DNA of 64,000 nt from Marinimicrobium alkaliphilum (lineage in GTDB: Bacteria > Pseudomonadota > Gammaproteobacteria > Pseudomonadales > Cellvibrionaceae), in NCBI RefSeq assembly GCF_003259155.1, contig NZ_QGMQ01000010.1:55135-119134 (forward strand). The letters are read 5' to 3'. Shown one piece after another: positions 29,929 through 38,703 of the stretch. Each line of letters begins with the position of its first letter. Within the stretch, counting starts at the first letter, position 1. The notes under the pieces are model-generated. The model did not search any database, was not told where the DNA came from, and saw only the letters and a program-made list of their open reading frames with translations. A program made the position numbers and the translations under genes.

Positions 29929-30224
29929 GGTGTCACCACCAGAATCTGGTCGGCACTGGGCGTCTGCAATTTGAGCTCAGCGGTCGCGATGCGCTCAATC
30001 CGGCCATAGGCGGCCCAGGTGCTCTGCTCCAACAAGTACTTGCCCCACTCGACCTGGGCCTCGGCCGCGTCGCGCCGCAGACCTTCGAGGTGGTTCACCT
30101 GTTGGCGCACCTCATGGGTCGAGCTCACCACGGCCAGGGCCGAACCGACAACCAGCGCCCACAGCACCGCCAGTGCAAGAAATGCACGGAGGTTCAGGCG
30201 TTGTCGGTTAAGACTCGCTGCCAT
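29925..30224 (-). CDS. ftsL: Cell division protein FtsL
   Basis: A 99-residue bitopic protein: a short basic N-terminus, a membrane helix (AFLALAVLWALVVGSALAVV, about 14-34) and a periplasmic coiled coil (EVRQQVNHLEGLRRDAAEAQ). This is the size and layout of FtsL, which pairs with FtsB and FtsQ to activate FtsWI. The position between rsmH and ftsI is diagnostic, because the sequence itself is poorly conserved. Confidence 0.93.
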   Translation of the reverse strand: MAASLNRQRLNLRAFLALAVLWALVVGSALAVVSSTHEVRQQVNHLEGLRRDAAEAQVEWGKYLLEQSTWAAYGRIERIATAELKLQTPSADQILVVTP

Positions 30225-30250
30225 GGTGGTATTGCCCCTTGTTTGCCCGT

Positions 30251-31180
30251 TTAGAGTTTTTCCGCAACGCGCATAATCGCGCTGCGGGCGCGGGTGTTCG
30301 CCGCGATTTCTTCTGCGCCTGCCTTGATGGCCTTGCCACAGGAGCGCATGCGTTTGTTCAGCTGTTCATCCCTTATCGGTACCCCCTTGGGCACCGGGTC
30401 GCCTTTTTCCTGACGACGTATAAAACGTTTGACCACCCGATCTTCGAGTGAGTGGAAGCTGATAACCACCAGGCGCCCGCCCGGTGCCAACACCTCCAGC
30501 GCCTGCTGCAATACTGCTTCCAGGTCGCCCAACTCGTTGTTAATAAAAATGCGGATCGCCTGAAAGGCGCGCGTAGCCGGGTGCTTGCCTTTTTCCCAGG
30601 CCGGGTTGGCGACCTTGATGATCTCTGCCAGGCGCGCGGTGCGCACAATCGGCTCTTGCTCGCGCTCCGCCAACACTGCCCGCGCCATGCGTCGGGCAAA
30701 ACGCTCTTCACCGTATTCCTTGAGCACCCGGACAATATCCGCTTCGTCAGCCCGGTTGATCCAGTCCGCCGCACTCTCGCCCCGACTCTGGTCCATGCGC
30801 ATGTCGAGCGGGCCGTCGGCCAGGAAACTGAAACCGCGCTCGGCCTGATCCAACTGCGGAGACGACACCCCCAGATCCAGCAACAGACCGCTGACCTTGC
30901 CCGTCATGCCGCACTCAGCGACCCGATCGGCCAGCTCGGCGAAGGAGCCGCGCACCATCTGAAAACGCGGGTCGCCGGCAAAATTCTCTTTGGCGGCGGC
31001 CACCGCCTCGTGATCCTTATCAATCCCCAGCAGTCGGCCCTCGGGTGACAACTTCTGCAACAGCAGCCGGCTGTGGCCGCCGCGCCCAAAGGTACCGTCG
31101 ACATAGAAGCCGTCCTGGTCGATCAACAGCGCCTCGACGGCCTCGTTAAGTAAGACCGTGATGTGTGTGGAGTCAGTCAT
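30251..31180 (-). CDS. rsmH: 16S rRNA m4C1402 methyltransferase RsmH (MraW)
   Basis: The 309-residue SAM-dependent enzyme methylates N4 of C1402 in 16S rRNA; rsmI at 35.9 kb encodes the partner that methylates the 2'-O of the same base. Motifs are [14 protein letters not shown] (SAM loop, about 28-41), [12 protein letters not shown], and the C-terminal [15 protein letters not shown]. It lies eight bases after mraZ and 26 bp before ftsL. Confidence 0.97.
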   Translation of the reverse strand: MTDSTHITVLLNEAVEALLIDQDGFYVDGTFGRGGHSRLLLQKLSPEGRLLGIDKDHEAVAAAKENFAGDPRFQMVRGSFAELADRVAECGMTGKVSGLLLDLGVSSPQLDQAERGFSFLADGPLDMRMDQSRGESAADWINRADEADIVRVLKEYGEERFARRMARAVLAEREQEPIVRTARLAEIIKVANPAWEKGKHPATRAFQAIRIFINNELGDLEAVLQQALEVLAPGGRLVVISFHSLEDRVVKRFIRRQEKGDPVPKGVPIRDEQLNKRMRSCGKAIKAGAEEIAANTRARSAIMRVAEKL

Positions 31181-31188
31181 GCGGCCCC

Positions 31189-31629
31189 CTAGAACGACAG
31201 AGACTGCATGACGTCCGGCAACTCATCGTCAACCGGTTCGTCCAGCAGGGCCAGCCAGGCGTCTTCACTCCAGAGTTCGAGCTTGTCGCCCAACCCCACC
31301 AACATCAATTTTTTGTCCAGACCCGCATAGGAACGCAGCGTGGGCGACACCGGGATACGGCCATTGCTGTCCATTTCCACCGGCGTGGCATAGCCCATCA
31401 GCAAGCGCTGGACCCGGCGGACGGCCCGGTTGGAGTTGGGCAGACTCTGGACATTGGCCAGGACCTCGTCCCACTGAGGCTCCGGATAGACCAGCAAACA
31501 GCGCTCATCCGGATGGGCAGTCAACACCAAACGCCCGGCACAGGCAGTCGCCAGCGAGTCTCTGACTTTCGCTGGAATCGCCATACGCCCCTTGGCGTCC
31601 ATATTGATGGCATGACTACCTGTTAACAC
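31189..31629 (-). CDS. mraZ: Transcriptional regulator MraZ
   Basis: A 146-residue protein with two SpoVT-AbrB/MraZ repeats, each carrying a D-x-K/N-G-R motif ([16 protein letters not shown] and [16 protein letters not shown]). MraZ forms a ring and represses its own dcw promoter by binding short direct repeats, which are visible just upstream. The start is GTG 31629. It is the first gene of the minus-strand dcw operon. Confidence 0.97.
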   Translation of the reverse strand: MLTGSHAINMDAKGRMAIPAKVRDSLATACAGRLVLTAHPDERCLLVYPEPQWDEVLANVQSLPNSNRAVRRVQRLLMGYATPVEMDSNGRIPVSPTLRSYAGLDKKLMLVGLGDKLELWSEDAWLALLDEPVDDELPDVMQSLSF

Positions 31630-31666
31630 TTTCCACCACTCTGATTATTGGTTTTTCCAAAAAAAA

Positions 31667-31690
31667 CCACTTTTATCCACTTTTCTCCAC
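31667..31690 (-). promoter_or_regulatory. MraZ operator: three GTGG boxes at 10-bp steps
   Basis: On the minus strand GTGG occurs at 31690-31687, 31680-31677 and 31670-31667, exactly 10 bp apart, and two of them read AAAGTGG. Direct repeats with one-helical-turn spacing are the known form of MraZ binding sites. They start about ten bases after the -10 box and so cover the transcription start and early leader, suiting autorepression. Confidence 0.85.
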
Positions 31691-31698
31691 TATTGCAC

Positions 31699-31726
31699 AC
31701 TATAAATCCGAGCGCACCAAAGTCAA
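31699..31726 (-). promoter_or_regulatory. Sigma-70 promoter of the dcw cluster (Pmra)
   Basis: TTGACT (31726-31721) and TATAGT (31704-31699) on the minus strand are separated by 16 bp. This is the best promoter match near mraZ and lies about 70 bp before its start codon. Confidence 0.75.
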
Positions 31727-31930
31727 GCAACCTGTTGGCGAAAAACGCATAAAATGTCGCTAACGTGGAGTGAAAAGGCGTAATAAAGAAGGGAAAAGCC
31801 GATTACTTGGACGCCGGGGAAGCGCTTTAAATAATCAAAACAGAGGGTTGTGGGCGCAACTTAATGTAACACTTTAACTATGGGATTTTTTACTGCTAAG
31901 GAGGGAGGTTTTATATAGCTCAAGCACCTA
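31727..31930. other. Intergenic DNA between the mraZ promoter and the rnpB-side hairpin element
   Basis: About 200 bp, AT-richer than the neighbouring genes. I see no gene, tRNA or clear terminator in it. An aaggaggga stretch near 31900 is followed by no usable reading frame. Confidence 0.5.
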
Positions 31931-32059
31931 GCGAAGAGCAAGCCGAGGGCCGTATCTCCTTCTGAGACACGCCGTAAACCCATCCATGGGGGCTCGACTG
32001 CCGCCGTCCGGGCGGCAGACGGTCTCAGAAGGAGATACGGCCCTCGGCCAGCTCTTCGC
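31931..32059. repeat. Hairpin element, copy 1 (conserved 53-nt core, 38-nt self-complementary arms)
   Basis: Arms at 31931-31968 and 32022-32059 are inverted copies of each other with two mismatches in 38. The 53-nt core (31969-32021) is identical to the core of copy 2 at 40329-40381 except at two positions, while the arms differ between the copies. Within the core CCCATCCATGGG and CTGCCGCC/GGCGGCAG can each form hairpins, and CCGT near the start can pair with ACGG at the end. The predicted shape is therefore a long stem topped by a three-way junction. The element begins about 20 bp beyond the 3' end of rnpB. Confidence 0.85.
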
Positions 32060-32078
32060 CCGCGCGTAATAAATGTGT

Positions 32079-32425
32079 CGGAGTCGGCCTATAAGCCGGG
32101 TTCTGTCGTGGACAGTCATTCATCTGGGACCTGCGTCACCGCAGGCCTCGAGCGACCTACCCGAACCCAGTGCGGGCCGCACCAATGGGTTCCTATTTGG
32201 TCTTGCTCCGGACGGGGTTTACCATCGCCACAGGCTGTTACCAGCTGCGCGGTGCGCTCTTACCGCACCTTTTCACCCTTACCGTTGCCCGAAGGCACTT
32301 AGGCGGTATACTTTCTGCTGCACTTTCCGTAGGCTCGCGCCCCCCAGGTGTTACCTGGCGCCCTGCCCTATGGAGCCCGGACTTTCCTCCCCGCCAATGG
32401 CGGAGCGACTGTCGGGCCGACTCCG
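32079..32425 (-). ncRNA. rnpB: RNase P RNA (bacterial type A)
   Basis: The catalytic RNA of RNase P matures tRNA 5' ends. On the minus strand the 5' end GGAGTCGGCC pairs with the 3' end GGCCGACTCC. The 5' P4 signature GAGGAAAGTCCGGGC (about 32398-32384) and the 3' signature ACAGAACCCGGCTTATAGG (about 32109-32091) are both present, as is AAGGGTGAAAAGGTGCGG of the specificity region. The length, about 347 nt, is normal. Placement between mraZ and rsmI matches Pseudomonas. Small open frames inside it are not genes. Confidence 0.97.
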
Positions 32426-32432
32426 AGCGCTT

Positions 32433-32461
32433 ACATTAGCCGCAGGCGAGGGAAAGATCAA
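32433..32461 (-). promoter_or_regulatory. rnpB promoter
   Basis: TTGATC (32461-32456) and TAATGT (32438-32433) on the minus strand have the ideal 17-bp spacing, and the -10 box ends eight bases before the inferred 5' end of RNase P RNA. Confidence 0.75.
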
Positions 32462-32527
32462 TGGTTTTTGCGCCGTTATTCTTTTGTGCTTTGTCGTCGC
32501 GCAGTTTTGGGGGATCCCGTCTATAGA

Positions 32528-32947
32528 TTAAGGAATAGCGAGACCCTGGCAGCTCAGTTGACAGCCCGGATATCCCTCATCATCGATAAATTTTTCGGGC
32601 AACCGCCCATCGTCAACCGCTCTCGCCCTCGACAACCTTCGGAAATCAAGATTGACCTTCTGACGAATGCAGTCCACTTTAGGGCCATAAACTTGGCTCC
32701 AGGAAATGTAGTTCTCGCCGCCATATGTATCCAGCCGATGGGGAATAGAACATCTCCGGAACTCATCAATGTATAGCCTCTCAATCTCTTCACTCAAGAG
32801 TATTTCAGATTCAAAATGGTTCGGATCCAACTGCCCTCCAAATTTTACATCCCTAAGAATCCCCAAGACTTGAGCTTGATCTTTTAACAGGTAGCTAACA
32901 AAACCACGATCGTTAACCTCATAAGGTATTCCCTTCGGCTGGATCAC
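32528..32947 (-). CDS. Hypothetical protein in AT-rich insertion, possibly 3' part of a broken gene
   Basis: Up to 139 residues from a weak GTG. The composition (IPYEVNDRGFVSYLLKDQAQVLGIL..., YGGENYISWSQVYG) looks like real protein rather than a shadow of rnpB or of a gene on the other strand. I do not recognise a family. The frame continues upstream of the GTG without a stop into the neighbouring degraded stretch, so this may be the remaining C-terminal part of a longer gene. Codon use and base composition are unlike the surrounding GC-rich genes, suggesting transferred DNA. Confidence 0.35.
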   Translation of the reverse strand: MIQPKGIPYEVNDRGFVSYLLKDQAQVLGILRDVKFGGQLDPNHFESEILLSEEIERLYIDEFRRCSIPHRLDTYGGENYISWSQVYGPKVDCIRQKVNLDFRRLSRARAVDDGRLPEKFIDDEGYPGCQLSCQGLAIP

Positions 32948-33362
32948 CGCACTCGTCGTAGGCGCTGAAAAACAGCAGTAATGGAGGCACCGGATTCGAT
33001 TTCTCAGGCCAAACAGTTATTGTTGTCGTAGCTATAAGCCTTACCTGCCCCGGAAACCGTATGGGCCTTTCCTGTATGGCGCGGCTCTTAGGGAACCCGA
33101 GGGCGTTGCAATCGTAGATCGAATCCCACGACCGGCGTGTCGCGGAAATCACTGCACTGTTATGTGGCCTGGCGAACAGACCCGTTATAGCAATTCCGAT
33201 TAAAAAAACATCAACTATAATTTTTAATTTTTCCTCCCACCTTTGAATACTTTCTAATTCTCTTTGAGGATAGTAGGCTTGGTAATTACTATAATTTGAG
33301 CTATTACTTACTTGATATAACTTGCTGCCAGGGCGCCGAGGACGGGGCTTGGGCACGACCAC
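32919..33362 (-). pseudogene. Degraded coding remnant, weakly Rhs/YD-repeat-like
   Basis: A 147-codon open stretch with a hydrophobic segment (IIVDVFLIGIAITGLF). Fragments recalling an Rhs core occur in different frames: IYDCNALGFPKS and RPIRFPGQ in one, then GKAYSYDNNN directly after in the next. Small frameshifts would explain this. The 5' side (33181-33300) is about 30 percent GC by direct count, against roughly 60 percent in flanking genes. Best read as the remnant of a transferred gene. The Rhs assignment is weak and rests on short matches recalled by eye. Confidence 0.3.
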
Positions 33363-33388
33363 TATAGTGATAACACGAGGAGAAACCC

Positions 33389-35830
33389 GTGAAGAAACCT
33401 ACGCTACGCCTGCTAGCCCTGCTGGTCGCCGCCCCGGCGACTGTGTCTGGAACCGCTACCTACGCACAAGGCCCCATGCTTGAAGAGGTGTTGATTACCG
33501 CGCAGAAGCGGGAACAACGCATGACCGATGTCCCCGTTTCCGTGAATGCCCTGCAAGGCGAGAAACTGGAGGAGAGCGGGATTACCAGCGTTGAACGCAT
33601 GGCCGATTACATTCCCAGTCTGAATATGACCCAGACCGGGCTCGGCACCACCATTTCGATTCGCGGAATCAGTTCCGGCGTCAACCAGGGTTTCGAGCAA
33701 TCGGCAGCCCAGTTTGTCGACGGCATTCACCACGGCCGCTCTCAGTTGGCGCGTGCACCCATGTTTGATTTGGAGCGAGTCGAAGTACTGCGCGGCCCCC
33801 AGAGTATTCTGTTCGGCAAAAACAGTACGGCGGGCGCGATCAGCATGATTACGGCCAAGCCTACGGACACCTTTCAGGGCCGGGTAAGCGCCCTGTACGA
33901 GCCCGAGCACGGCGAGCAGGATATCCGCCTGGTGGTGTCCGGGCCTTTCAGTGACACCCTGTCCGGTCGCCTGGCGATCATGGACCGACAGATGGATGGC
34001 TACTACCACAACACCACCTTGGGACGGGACGAAGCGCAGGAAGAAAGTCGCGTGATTCGCGGCAGCCTGCGCTGGCGCCCCAGTCCCGAGTGGGACATCA
34101 ACCTGAAGGTGGAAGACAGCACCTTCGACAGTACCGGGCGCAACCTGGAGGTGATCAATCCGGTCGAATTGCCGGTGGAGGGCGCGGTGTCTTACGCCAA
34201 TCTGTTGGCGGGGCTGACCGGACAGGTCTCAGGGGGCGAGTTCGTCTACCAACTGGATACCGATCAAAACTTTAACCGCCAGTCCAACGGCGATTACAGC
34301 TACAACGACAGTCAAAGCTTTGCACTGAGTATCGAACGAGGGATTGGCGATCACGACTTTACCTCGGTGACCGGCTACGCCAGCTATTCTTACGAGGAAA
34401 TGTGCGACTGCGATTTTACCGGGCTGCCCATGTTCTTTATCGCCTCCAACGAGGACTACACCCAGTTCAGCCAGGAGTTCCGAATAGCCTCATCCCCGGC
34501 CCAGCAGGTCAGCTACCTGGCTGGGGTATTCTTCCAGACCAGCGAGATGGAGTTTGACGATGTCGTGGGCCTACCCCAGGACAGCTGGCTGGCCACCGCA
34601 CTGTCGGTTCCGCCGGAAGAGGGTGGCATCGGTCCGGACCTGGCCAACCTCCTGCGCAGTGCATCCAGTAACAAGGACTTTACCCAGGACAGCGATACCG
34701 CCGCGATCTTTGCCCAGGTCACCTGGAACATCAACGACTTCAGCCGCCTGATCGTCGGCGGACGCTACACCCACGAAGAGAAGGACGGCACCCGCCGGCA
34801 GACCCATATCAACGCCGAGGGCCAGGCGCTGCCACCCTCCATCGAGGGCGATCCGACCGACCCGCCCCACAACATTCCTTTCGGGTTATTTGAGATCGAG
34901 CCCTACGACACCATCCGCGCCAGTCGCTCGGAGTCGAGCTTTACGCCCTCGCTGACCTATCAGTTCGATCTGAACGAAACCGATATGGTCTATGCCAGCT
35001 ACACCACCGGCTTCAAGTCCGGCGGTTTTGATGTGCGCTCCAACGCCCACCCGGACCCCACGGTGGACAATGCGGTGAACGTCCAGCGCCAACAGCAGGG
35101 TCAGGACCCCACAATCACCGGCGTCTTCGAGTTTGAGGACGAGCAGGTGAAAAACTACGAGATTGGGGGCAAGTTCCTGCTTCGGGGCGGCGCCGCCGAA
35201 CTCAACGTGGCACTGTTCCGCACCGAGTTCAGCGATCTGCAGACCAGTGTTTTTGACGGGGCTTTCAGCTTTAACGTCACCAACGCCGGTGAAGCCGAAA
35301 TTCACGGTCTGGAGCTGGACGGCCGCTGGGCGCTGAGTAACACCCTGACCTTGAACGGCGGCCTGGCGTGGCTGGATTTTGAGTACACCGACTTCCCTAC
35401 CGCCCAGTGCTACTTTGGCCAGACCTCCGACACCGCACCTCTGTGTGATGCCTCAGGCTCCACTCGGGAGTTTACCCCCGAATTGCAGGGCAACCTGGGC
35501 TTGAACCATCGCTACAGTTTGGGTAACGGCCTGCTGCTGAACTCCACGTTCGACGTGATCTTCAGCGACAGCTACCTGACCTCCCCGACCCTGGATCCGC
35601 GCACCGAGCAGGATGCCTACATGAAGCTCAACGCCCGGGTGGCCCTGAGCGGCAACCAGGATCAGTGGGAAGTGGCCCTGGTGGGCAAGAACCTGACCGA
35701 CGAGTCGATCATCTCCCACTCCAACGGCATGCCCATCTCTACAGTCCTGACCCAGGGCACGGGCACCGCCTACTACGCCTTTTACGAGCGCCCGCGCAGC
35801 ATTGCGTTGCAGGGTACTTACCGCTTCTAA
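33389..35830 (+). CDS. TonB-dependent outer membrane receptor
   Basis: An 813-residue outer-membrane beta-barrel with a signal peptide (cleavage near A-Q at residue 26), a TonB box (EEVLITAQK), a plug domain (about 45-155, with ISIRGISSG and VEVLRGPQSILFGKNSTAGAISMIT) and a barrel ending LQGTYRF. GTG 33389 is chosen because AGGAG lies six bases upstream. The plug sequence is of the broad type common in Cellvibrio-like and sphingomonad bacteria. The ligand could be a sugar polymer, an aromatic compound or a siderophore, and nothing nearby decides this. It stands alone between rnpB and rsmI, where other genomes have no such gene. Energy would come from a TonB-ExbBD system; an exbD and a TonB-like gene occur at 45.3 and 49.7 kb. 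Confidence 0.93.
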   Translation: MKKPTLRLLALLVAAPATVSGTATYAQGPMLEEVLITAQKREQRMTDVPVSVNALQGEKLEESGITSVERMADYIPSLNMTQTGLGTTISIRGISSGVNQGFEQSAAQFVDGIHHGRSQLARAPMFDLERVEVLRGPQSILFGKNSTAGAISMITAKPTDTFQGRVSALYEPEHGEQDIRLVVSGPFSDTLSGRLAIMDRQMDGYYHNTTLGRDEAQEESRVIRGSLRWRPSPEWDINLKVEDSTFDSTGRNLEVINPVELPVEGAVSYANLLAGLTGQVSGGEFVYQLDTDQNFNRQSNGDYSYNDSQSFALSIERGIGDHDFTSVTGYASYSYEEMCDCDFTGLPMFFIASNEDYTQFSQEFRIASSPAQQVSYLAGVFFQTSEMEFDDVVGLPQDSWLATALSVPPEEGGIGPDLANLLRSASSNKDFTQDSDTAAIFAQVTWNINDFSRLIVGGRYTHEEKDGTRRQTHINAEGQALPPSIEGDPTDPPHNIPFGLFEIEPYDTIRASRSESSFTPSLTYQFDLNETDMVYASYTTGFKSGGFDVRSNAHPDPTVDNAVNVQRQQQGQDPTITGVFEFEDEQVKNYEIGGKFLLRGGAAELNVALFRTEFSDLQTSVFDGAFSFNVTNAGEAEIHGLELDGRWALSNTLTLNGGLAWLDFEYTDFPTAQCYFGQTSDTAPLCDASGSTREFTPELQGNLGLNHRYSLGNGLLLNSTFDVIFSDSYLTSPTLDPRTEQDAYMKLNARVALSGNQDQWEVALVGKNLTDESIISHSNGMPISTVLTQGTGTAYYAFYERPRSIALQGTYRF

Positions 35831-35856
35831 GGCGACGGGTCTGAAACAACGTGGTG

Positions 35857-35880
35857 CGCTGGATCACTCGCGATCCAGCG
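35857..35880. terminator. Hairpin between convergent TonB receptor and rsmI genes
   Basis: CGCTGGATC-ACTCGC-GATCCAGCG is a perfect 9-bp stem overlapping the last codons of rsmI and lying 27 bp past the receptor stop. No T tract follows on either strand, so it may be a weak or Rho-assisted terminator for both. Confidence 0.5.
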
Positions 35881-36727
35881 CCCACTGGTACAGGCGGTTT
35901 TTCTTCAACCCGGTGAGCCGGGCGCCGATACTGGCGGCCTGCTTCACCGGTAACTCCTCCAGCAACACCCCCATCACCCGCTCGGCCTCGGCATCCAGAT
36001 CCCCGGATTTCTTTGCCGGTGCACCGCGCATCAGCAAGACAATCTCGCCGCGCTGCTGATCGCTGTCCCCCGCCACCCACTCCGCCAGCGCCGCCACCGG
36101 GCCGCCGCGCAGGGTCTCAAAGGTTTTGGTTAATTCCCGCGCCAGCACCAGCTCGCGCTCGGGCCCTACGACCTCGGCAATGTCTTGCAGCGTCGCCAGA
36201 ATCCGGTGCGGGGCTTCGTAAAAAATCAGGGTCCGGCTTTCCGCCGCCAAAGCGGCCAGGGTTGCACGCCGGGCGCCGCTTTTGCTCGGAAGGAACCCTT
36301 CGAAGGCAAAACGATCAGAGGGAAGTCCGGCTGCGCTCAAGGCGGCAACCAGCGCACAGGCGCCGGGGATCGGCACCACCCGGATGCCCGCCTGGCGCGC
36401 CGCGCGCACCAGACGGTAGCCGGGATCGGATACCAGAGGCGTGCCCGCGTCCGAGATCAGCGCCACCGTTTCGCCCGCCTGCAAGCGCGCGAGCAGCTGC
36501 TCGGTACGCTCCGGACCGCTGTGCTCATGGTAGGCCACCGCTTGGGTGGTGATCGAAAAGTGGGCCAGCAGGCGCGCGCTGTGGCGGGTATCTTCGGCGG
36601 CGATCACCGATGCCGATTGTAGAGCTTCTATCGCTCGCGGTACCATATCGCCCAAATTGCCGATGGGCGTGGCCACCACGTAGAGCACGCCGGCCGCATT
36701 ATCGGCCTCCGGTAAACGCTGTGTCAT
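35864..36727 (-). CDS. rsmI: 16S rRNA 2'-O-ribose C1402 methyltransferase RsmI
   Basis: A 287-residue SAM enzyme of the tetrapyrrole-methylase fold. Motifs are LYVVATPIGNLGDMVPRA (15-32), AEDTRHSARLL, LISDAGTPLVSDPGYRLV and FYEAPHRI. With RsmH it makes m4Cm1402 in the ribosomal P site. It diverges from lpoA, as in E. coli (yraL-lpoA) and Pseudomonas. Confidence 0.97.
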   Translation of the reverse strand: MTQRLPEADNAAGVLYVVATPIGNLGDMVPRAIEALQSASVIAAEDTRHSARLLAHFSITTQAVAYHEHSGPERTEQLLARLQAGETVALISDAGTPLVSDPGYRLVRAARQAGIRVVPIPGACALVAALSAAGLPSDRFAFEGFLPSKSGARRATLAALAAESRTLIFYEAPHRILATLQDIAEVVGPERELVLARELTKTFETLRGGPVAALAEWVAGDSDQQRGEIVLLMRGAPAKKSGDLDAEAERVMGVLLEELPVKQAASIGARLTGLKKNRLYQWALDRE

Positions 36728-36822
36728 ACTAGGACCTTCATAGTCGGGGCCATTCAGCGGGTGATCGTCACCCTTACAGTCTAGTCTGTCGCCTTCCCGG
36801 CAGATCAGGAGAGCAACACACC

Positions 36823-38703
36823 ATGGTTAAACAGGGATTATCCCTCGGCTTGATAGCCACGCTTTTAGCGCTGCTGGCCGCCTGCGGCACCCAGCCGCCG
36901 CACCCGGACGATGCCGAGCCGCACGACCCCGAGGCTGCCACCGCCGAAGCGACCCGGCAAGAGGCCAACGCGCTGGTGGAGCAGGCACGCGCCAGCCAAT
37001 CCCCCGAGCGTGAGCAACAGCTGCTGCGCGCCGCCGAACTTCTGGCGGAACTCGAGGACACCAGCTGGGCACGCAACCTGCTGACGTCTATCGACAGCGG
37101 CCGCCTCGACAACCAGCGCTATGTGCGTCACACGCTGCTGCTGAGCCGCATCGCCGTGGCCGACGGCTCCTATTTTCTGGCGCAACGCATTCTAACCAAC
37201 CCCCGCCTGGAACAACAGTGGCGCGCCATGAACCCGGACCAGGAAGCGGAGCTGCGCGAACTGCGTGCCCAGACCTTTGCCTATCTGGGCGATACCGGCG
37301 ATAGCCTTGAGGAGCGGGTACGCCTCGGGGCTCTGCTCACGGATCCGACACGCGAAGCCGAAAACCGCGAGTCCTTGTGGCGCAACCTGATGGCACTTTC
37401 GCGGCAGGACCTTACAAGCCGGGCAGAGAGCACCGAAGACGCCACCTTGCGCGGCTGGTATCAGTTGGCCGCCATTGCCATGCAGCAGCAATCCAACCTG
37501 GAGCAGCAATTGGCCGATGTCGACGCCTGGCAGGCGGAATGGCGCGGCCACCCGGCAGATCAGAACCTGCCCGATGACTTGCGCCTGCTGCGCGAGCTGG
37601 TCGCCAACCAGCCGCGCCAGATCGCCCTGCTACTCCCCCAACAAGGCCGCTTGGCGCAATCCGCCGACGCCGTGCGCGACGGCTTTTTCGCCGCCTACTA
37701 TCACGCCCGGGAGCAAGGGATTCGTGTACCGCAGGTACGCCAGTACGACACCAGCAACGGCGACGTTCTCGAACTCTACGACCAGGCCGTGGCCGAGGGC
37801 GCAGAGTTGGTGATCGGTCCTCTGGACAAGGATCAGGTCAACGAGCTGGCGCTGATGCCCGGGCTGCCGGTGCCGGTGCTGAGCCTGAATTACTCCGACT
37901 ACACCGACGACACAACCGCCACGGGCCTCTACCAGTTTGGCTTGGCAGCCGAGGACGAAGCCCGCCAGGCGGCTCGCCAAGGCTACCTCGATGGCCATCG
38001 CCGGGCGCTGGTACTGACACCCAATTCAAGCTGGGCCGAGCGCAGTGCCGCTGCCTTCGCCGATACCTGGCACGACCTGGGCGGCGACGTGGTCCACAGC
38101 AGCCATTACTCCAGCGAAGTAAGCTATTCGGGTCTGGTGCAGCGGGTGTTGCTCACCCGGGAAAGCGAGAACCGTCGCCAGGATCTGCACCGGCTGTTTG
38201 GCACCCGGGTCGAGTTCGAGCCACGCCGGCGCCAGGACGTGGACATGATTTTCCTGATTGCCAGTCCGGCGCAGGCGCGCCAGATCAAGCCAGCACTGGC
38301 ATTTCATTACGCCGGCAATCTGCCCGTGTACTCAACCAGCCATATTTACGCGGGTGTCGCCGACGCCGGCAGCGATCGGGACTTGAACGGTATTCGCTTC
38401 AATACCCTGCCCTGGCTCTTCGACGACAGCAATCCCGAGCGCCAGAGTCTGGACGAACACGCGCGCGGTGCCTCTGTATACGGCCGCTTGCACGCTCTGG
38501 GGGTCGACGCATTCCGCCTGCTGCCGCGCTTGCCGCAGCTGGAGCAGATTCCCCAGTCACGGCTCTACGGGGCCACTGGCACTCTGCGCCTGCTCGAAGA
38601 CCGGCGCATCGAGCGCGAGCAGATCTGGGCTGAGTTTCGCAGTGGACTGGCCCGCCCTCTGCCCACTCTGGCCATCGAGCAGCCGGAAGCGGACGAGGAG
38701 TGA
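36823..38703 (+). CDS. lpoA: Outer-membrane lipoprotein LpoA, activator of PBP1A
   Basis: The 626-residue LppC-family lipoprotein has lipobox LLAAC (Cys21), a helical TPR-like N-terminal half (to about 250) and a periplasmic-binding-protein-like C-terminal domain (IALLLPQQGRLAQSADAVRDGFFAAYY near 266). It reaches through the periplasm to stimulate the PBP1A transpeptidase. A GGAG site lies about ten bases ahead of the ATG. The TGA stop overlaps the yraN GTG (GTGA). Confidence 0.94.
   Translation: MVKQGLSLGLIATLLALLAACGTQPPHPDDAEPHDPEAATAEATRQEANALVEQARASQSPEREQQLLRAAELLAELEDTSWARNLLTSIDSGRLDNQRYVRHTLLLSRIAVADGSYFLAQRILTNPRLEQQWRAMNPDQEAELRELRAQTFAYLGDTGDSLEERVRLGALLTDPTREAENRESLWRNLMALSRQDLTSRAESTEDATLRGWYQLAAIAMQQQSNLEQQLADVDAWQAEWRGHPADQNLPDDLRLLRELVANQPRQIALLLPQQGRLAQSADAVRDGFFAAYYHAREQGIRVPQVRQYDTSNGDVLELYDQAVAEGAELVIGPLDKDQVNELALMPGLPVPVLSLNYSDYTDDTTATGLYQFGLAAEDEARQAARQGYLDGHRRALVLTPNSSWAERSAAAFADTWHDLGGDVVHSSHYSSEVSYSGLVQRVLLTRESENRRQDLHRLFGTRVEFEPRRRQDVDMIFLIASPAQARQIKPALAFHYAGNLPVYSTSHIYAGVADAGSDRDLNGIRFNTLPWLFDDSNPERQSLDEHARGASVYGRLHALGVDAFRLLPRLPQLEQIPQSRLYGATGTLRLLEDRRIEREQIWAEFRSGLARPLPTLAIEQPEADEE

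Noticed and set aside
31931..32059. Integron attC site
   Set aside because: Folded shape and variable arms recall attC, but there is no conserved R-box core (GTTRRRY), no gene cassette and no integrase in the window.
32073..32531. Plus-strand open frames across 32.07-32.53 kb
   Set aside because: They lie inside RNase P RNA, whose sequence and structure are recognised on the other strand.
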